Of a stretch of 64,000 nucleotides of DNA, positions 60,501 through 64,000 are shown in pieces. The stretch is taken from NCBI GenBank assembly GCA_032716605.1, contig CM064512.1:30276038-30340037 (forward strand), read 5' to 3'. The first letter of the stretch is position 1. Each line of letters begins with the position of its first letter. This DNA comes from Paralithodes platypus. Taxonomy: Eukaryota > Arthropoda > Malacostraca > Decapoda > Lithodidae. Under the pieces are notes generated by a model. That model had not been told where the DNA came from. It worked only from the letters and a program-made list of their open reading frames with translations, and did not search any database. The translations under genes and the position numbers were made by a program.

Positions 60501-61587
60501 CCCTGGAATAGTGCTGAGACTCTTAAGAGGTTTTACTGGGTGAAGGCGACGGGACTCTTAAGATCCAATGCCTAAAAAAAAGCCTTTTAACACTCAAGCC
60601 TTGGAGCCCGTCTTATGACGGGCAAGAGAAAAATGGCCTATCCTACGGTGCCCGTCATATGACGGGCGGCATACTGAGCACATTAGGGGCTCTGAGAGAG
60701 AGTCCGCGTGTTGGAAGGATGATAGGATTCTCTGACCGCTCGGCACCACCTCTGGGGCGTGTCTGGGAGCACCGCCGCCTCTCTACACACAGCCGTCCTT
60801 GCGAGACAAGGAAAGAACTACAGAAATTACCATATGTATGGTATTTTCACCTCCGGTTGCGCGATCGGTACAGGATAACCTGTGGTCGTACAAGGATGAT
60901 TCAGGTGTCATTGAAAAGCTCTATTATCGCCCTTCGAAAGGATACGTAATTGTATTACACTCTGGCTCTTGTTTATGCATGAAAAAGAGCATGGAATGAA
61001 GCTCGTTTTCGGTAAATATACCCGCCTGGCAGCTAGGTCATGTCATCAAACGGCCCCGTCTGTAAGGGGTTAAAAGACCCCAGTGGCACTCAAAACGAAA
61101 GAATATGTTATGTGAGATAATTCCCCTTCTTACCTCCTATCACTCTTCTATATTTGTCCAAACCTCCCCCCCCACCCCCATCTTTCAATTATCACCTCTT
61201 ATTCCCTTCTTTATTTGTATGTTTTCTGCACCAATATCCCCTACCCGGTTTCAAGGTCATGTGGGACGCATATAGATATTGTGGCAAAAGAGAGACTTCA
61301 CAAACAAGACATCAGTGTCCATCGTTAAGTGAGAGAGGGAATGTGTGTGCCGCGCTCGCTCTCCTGTCATGAATGAACCGGTCGGCAATACATCGTCTTT
61401 TTTCACCCCGCAAACACTATTCTCACTTGTTTTATTGCTGTTACATGGTAATATCTTCATATTAAACCTAAAATAGGCGCATATGAATAAGTAATAACGA
61501 TATTTATCGAATAATGACGATTTTCGTCGGGATTGTATCAAAATATCTTCGCCTGGCGGGAGCTTTCAAATACCATAGGTTCGCCGT
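60501..61587 (+). mobile_element. piggyBac-type MITE, with a second TTAA MITE inside
   Basis: TTAA at 60,497-60,500 and 61,588-61,591. The left end CCCTGGAATAGTGCTGAGAC and the next CTCTTAAGAG match the left end of the piggyBac at 50,376. The interior (CAAACACTATTCTCACTTGT and TAAAATAGGCGCATATGAAT) matches the reverse complement of the MITE at 3633-4228. It is therefore the same family in the opposite orientation. The insert at 60,592-61,069 interrupts it. Confidence 0.82.
60592..61069. mobile_element. nested TTAA MITE with GCCCGTCATATGACGGGC palindromes
   Basis: TTAA flanks it at 60,588-60,591 and 61,070-61,073. The left end is CACTCAAGCCTTGGAGCCCG and the right end, reversed, CCCCTTACAGACGGGGCCGT. 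Two 18-bp palindromes lie near the left end: GCCCGTCTTATGACGGGC (60,606-60,623, one mismatch) and GCCCGTCATATGACGGGC (60,650-60,667, perfect). Confidence 0.75.
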
Positions 61588-61591
61588 TTAA

Positions 61592-62838
61592 AGGTTACCA
61601 AAGATAGGCAGTAATTAAACTATGGAACTAGGTTTTCGTCGTTGTCTCCATGTATGTATTGTATACATTTTGTGACTTATGTGTGGAAAGAAATCGGCAT
61701 ACATCATAAACATTTGTTTATTTTACTAGTCGAAGCCATAAGATGGCCAACAATGTTTTTAAGTTTCTGTACCAAGGATGAGGGATTATCGGATATTTCC
61801 GAGATGTTTCATTAGTTCATTTAATAAAAGGGATATCACGGGAAAGCCTTTGTTATCACTCTTTAATGGCCATTTGTGTTCCATACATTACTGGGTTGTT
61901 TTGCACAGGTAGCGGAAACAAGATTAATGATAAAACATTTGTGACCAAATTATTTAAGAATTTTAATTAGCTTCAAGATAAGTGTTGAAGATAAATGTAG
62001 ATAGAAAAGATGTTCGTGTGATACTAGCATAATCCAGTCCAGAGATCCGCGGGAATCAAATCGGATTACCAGCTCTTCATAATGGAGGGGAGGCAGCTTG
62101 GTCCAGTAGTGTTTATACAACCCAGTTCTCCCTCTTTGGAATGTTACACATACAAAATCGTGGATCTTATATTTCAGCATGAAATGATGTCGATGAAGAC
62201 TGGTTTGTCTGTTTTTGCCATGTTCAAGCAATGTATTTTAGTTTGTCACCTAGGCTAACAAAAATGCCTTCCCAGACTTCCTTCAAACTAAAAATATGCA
62301 CACCCAAATCGCTTTCAAGTTAAATTTGTACATATTTCGATAGTAGAATGTCCCGGACGAAGGTCGATATGTTTTACTCCTATCACTAGCCCAGATAAAT
62401 AGTGTATACATTGATGGGGTTAAGCATCTTATTATCACCAAACTAGTGGGGTTATAAACCTTAAAATCTAGAAACTTATGGAGCGAAACAGGAGAGGCCC
62501 AAAAAGACCTACTTCACACCAAATAGGGTCAAGTTATAAATGTCAACTTTGTGAGAGCAACCGATTGAATACGAGTTATACTGAAGATGAAAACCTTAGT
62601 TAGCAATGAATGATGGAACTCAAGTTGATTTACACTAACTGTATGTGAATAACTTCCATCGGCCGTTGTAATTAGTCTTCAGAGTATAGTACATAATAAG
62701 TTCTATACTGTCAATGAGTACACTGGACTATGTATTTTGTTTATATACTGTATATCATTTGTTCTAGAGTATTGTGTAAACATTTCGAAATACAAAATAC
62801 CCCCTCTTCTCTCTCCATCAAACACACTCTTACACACA

Positions 62839-62842
<4 letters not shown>
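61592..62842. other. non-coding, nothing recognised
   Basis: No gene, and no repeat shared with the rest of the window. The 93-codon frame at 62,231-61,950 (minus) has no motif I recognise. Confidence 0.45.

Positions 62843-62906
<64 letters not shown>
62843..62906. repeat. TC microsatellite
   Basis: Pure TC repeat of about 64 bp. Confidence 0.95.
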
Positions 62907-63439
62907 GCCCATTACCACCTTAATTTTTGGGCTCAAACGAGCTGATTACTCTTCTCATTCTATGTAAAAAACAAAAATGTCAATTCAAAAGTAATTAGAA
63001 AATTCGTAAATGCCTCTGATATTTTTGTTTACACCAAGTACATTATTATCTCTGCATAAGCAGATCATAAACAGATCTCTCGCTTATACTGTGCAACACC
63101 ATAAAGTCAAGTATATCTGTTCGAAAGATTGTCCTAGACCATCCAATGAATTCCATGGGTAAATTTGTTTAGCGAATGCAATGGTTAGTCAAAATAATGT
63201 TCATATTGGACCAATTGTTATACCAGGTTTTTGCTGGGGTTAATTGGATTGATTAGGTAGGTTCTTGCTTGACTGGAGAAGTTGAATCCACATAAACACA
63301 TGCACAAAAGTAATAGAGGGTAAATATAACACAGCGTACATTCATAAATTTTATTATTTAGGCAGATATTGATTAAGTAAAGGTAATAGGTAAATACAAA
63401 TATAGTTCATAGACGCACGAAGAGGATCCACAATTACTC
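62907..63439. other. non-coding, nothing recognised
   Basis: AT-rich, no gene or repeat recognised. Confidence 0.45.
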
Positions 63440-64000
63440 TCTTACGGTTATGACACTGTCTGTTGATATTACCTAGATACTCACCATAATAAGGTACGTC
63501 ACTAGTACTTCCTTGAGGTTACACTATGTATATATATATATTAAGATATTCACATAATTACTTCCCTTTTATAAGGTACGTCACTAGTACTTCTTTGAGG
63601 TTGCACTGTGAATTGATATTATGAAGATATTACACTTAAGTACTTTCCTTTTATAAGATACGACACTAGTACTTCTTTGAGGTTAAATGGCGTATTTATA
63701 TGTTCAGATAATACACTTAAATACTCCCTTTAATAAGGTGCGTCACTATAGGTAGCGCAAACGAACTTGACAATAATATTGGCCACTTAACGTCTCATAA
63801 CTCAATAGGGCCTAGACCAAACTGGCTGTAAATATCCAAACATATTTCCTGGTGGGTTCTTCCCAACTGATAGAAAAGTCAGCTTGATTGCCTTCATAAA
63901 TTTTGAGTTATGAGAAGTTAAGGGGTCAAGATTATTGTCAAGTTCGTTGGCGCTACCTATAGTACTTTTCTGGGGTTACACAGCATGATTATATTAATAT
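63440..64000. repeat. 81-bp tandem repeat (minisatellite), open at window end
   Basis: The block ATAAGGTACGTCACTAGTAC starts at 63,488, 63,571, 63,652 and 63,732 with steps of 83, 81 and 80 bp, followed each time by TTC(C/T)TTGAGGTT. The fourth unit is split by a MITE and resumes at 63,960. The array runs on beyond the window. Confidence 0.85.
63749..63959. mobile_element. TA-flanked MITE, 211 bp, in the tandem repeat
   Basis: TA at 63,747-63,748 and 63,960-63,961; the other repeat units have the empty site CACTAGTAC. Ends are TAGGTAGCGCAAACGAACTT and, reversed, TAGGTAGCGCCAACGAACTT, with inverted similarity of about 58 bp. This fits a Tc1/mariner-type MITE. Confidence 0.9.

Overview
This is eukaryotic, almost certainly invertebrate animal DNA, and it is built nearly entirely of transposable elements and simple repeats. 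I found no convincing host gene. The mix (Ty3/gypsy LTR elements, Penelope-like elements with GIY-YIG ends, an APE-type LINE, piggyBac with TTAA-flanked MITEs, an Academ-like XPG-nuclease transposon, a TCATTC initiator in an LTR promoter, long AT and TC microsatellites) would fit a repeat-rich arthropod such as a decapod crustacean. That placement is inference.

1-5,950: a 787-bp foldback element (660-1446), the 5' part of a gypsy-type retrotransposon with the start of gag (to about 2960), a tRNA-like remnant, a piggyBac-derived MITE (3633-4228), and a dispersed repeat that carries its own MITE.

5,950-33,213: one gypsy element, here called Gypsy-B, plus strand, with other elements nested inside it. 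Its 5' LTR is split by a second gypsy element on the minus strand (Gypsy-A, 6917-23070, TSD AGGG). Gypsy-A carries an 8-bp-TSD DNA transposon in its 3' LTR (7156-8123). A minus-strand LINE sits in its gag region (13280-20438), and an Academ-like DNA transposon sits inside that LINE (15338-19118, TSD CTA). Gypsy-B also has a solo LTR in its integrase (27807-29499, TSD GGAG) and a TTAA MITE in its 3' LTR (31757-32394). The nest is four levels deep and each junction can be dated relative to the others.

33,309-37,498: two nearly identical Penelope-like copies head to head, forming a palindrome of about 4.2 kb. 37,529-43,740 holds a second, inverted copy of the 4.2-5.2 kb dispersed repeat, several MITEs, a tRNA-derived SINE and a LINE tail.

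43,727-57,510: a second large palindrome. Its arms carry a decayed zinc-finger gene related to the Academ-like one. The left arm is split by a near-intact LINE (43987-47323) and the right arm by a piggyBac element with a 979-codon transposase that looks intact (50376-56093). Both arms together show the empty site for each insertion.

57,511-64,000: a decayed LINE, a Penelope-like tail remnant, two nested TTAA MITEs (60501-61587), microsatellites, and an 81-bp tandem repeat interrupted by a TA-flanked MITE (63749-63959). The elements act only on themselves and on relatives: the piggyBac transposase could serve the MITEs whose ends match it, and the LINE could in principle serve its own copies, but most other coding regions are broken.
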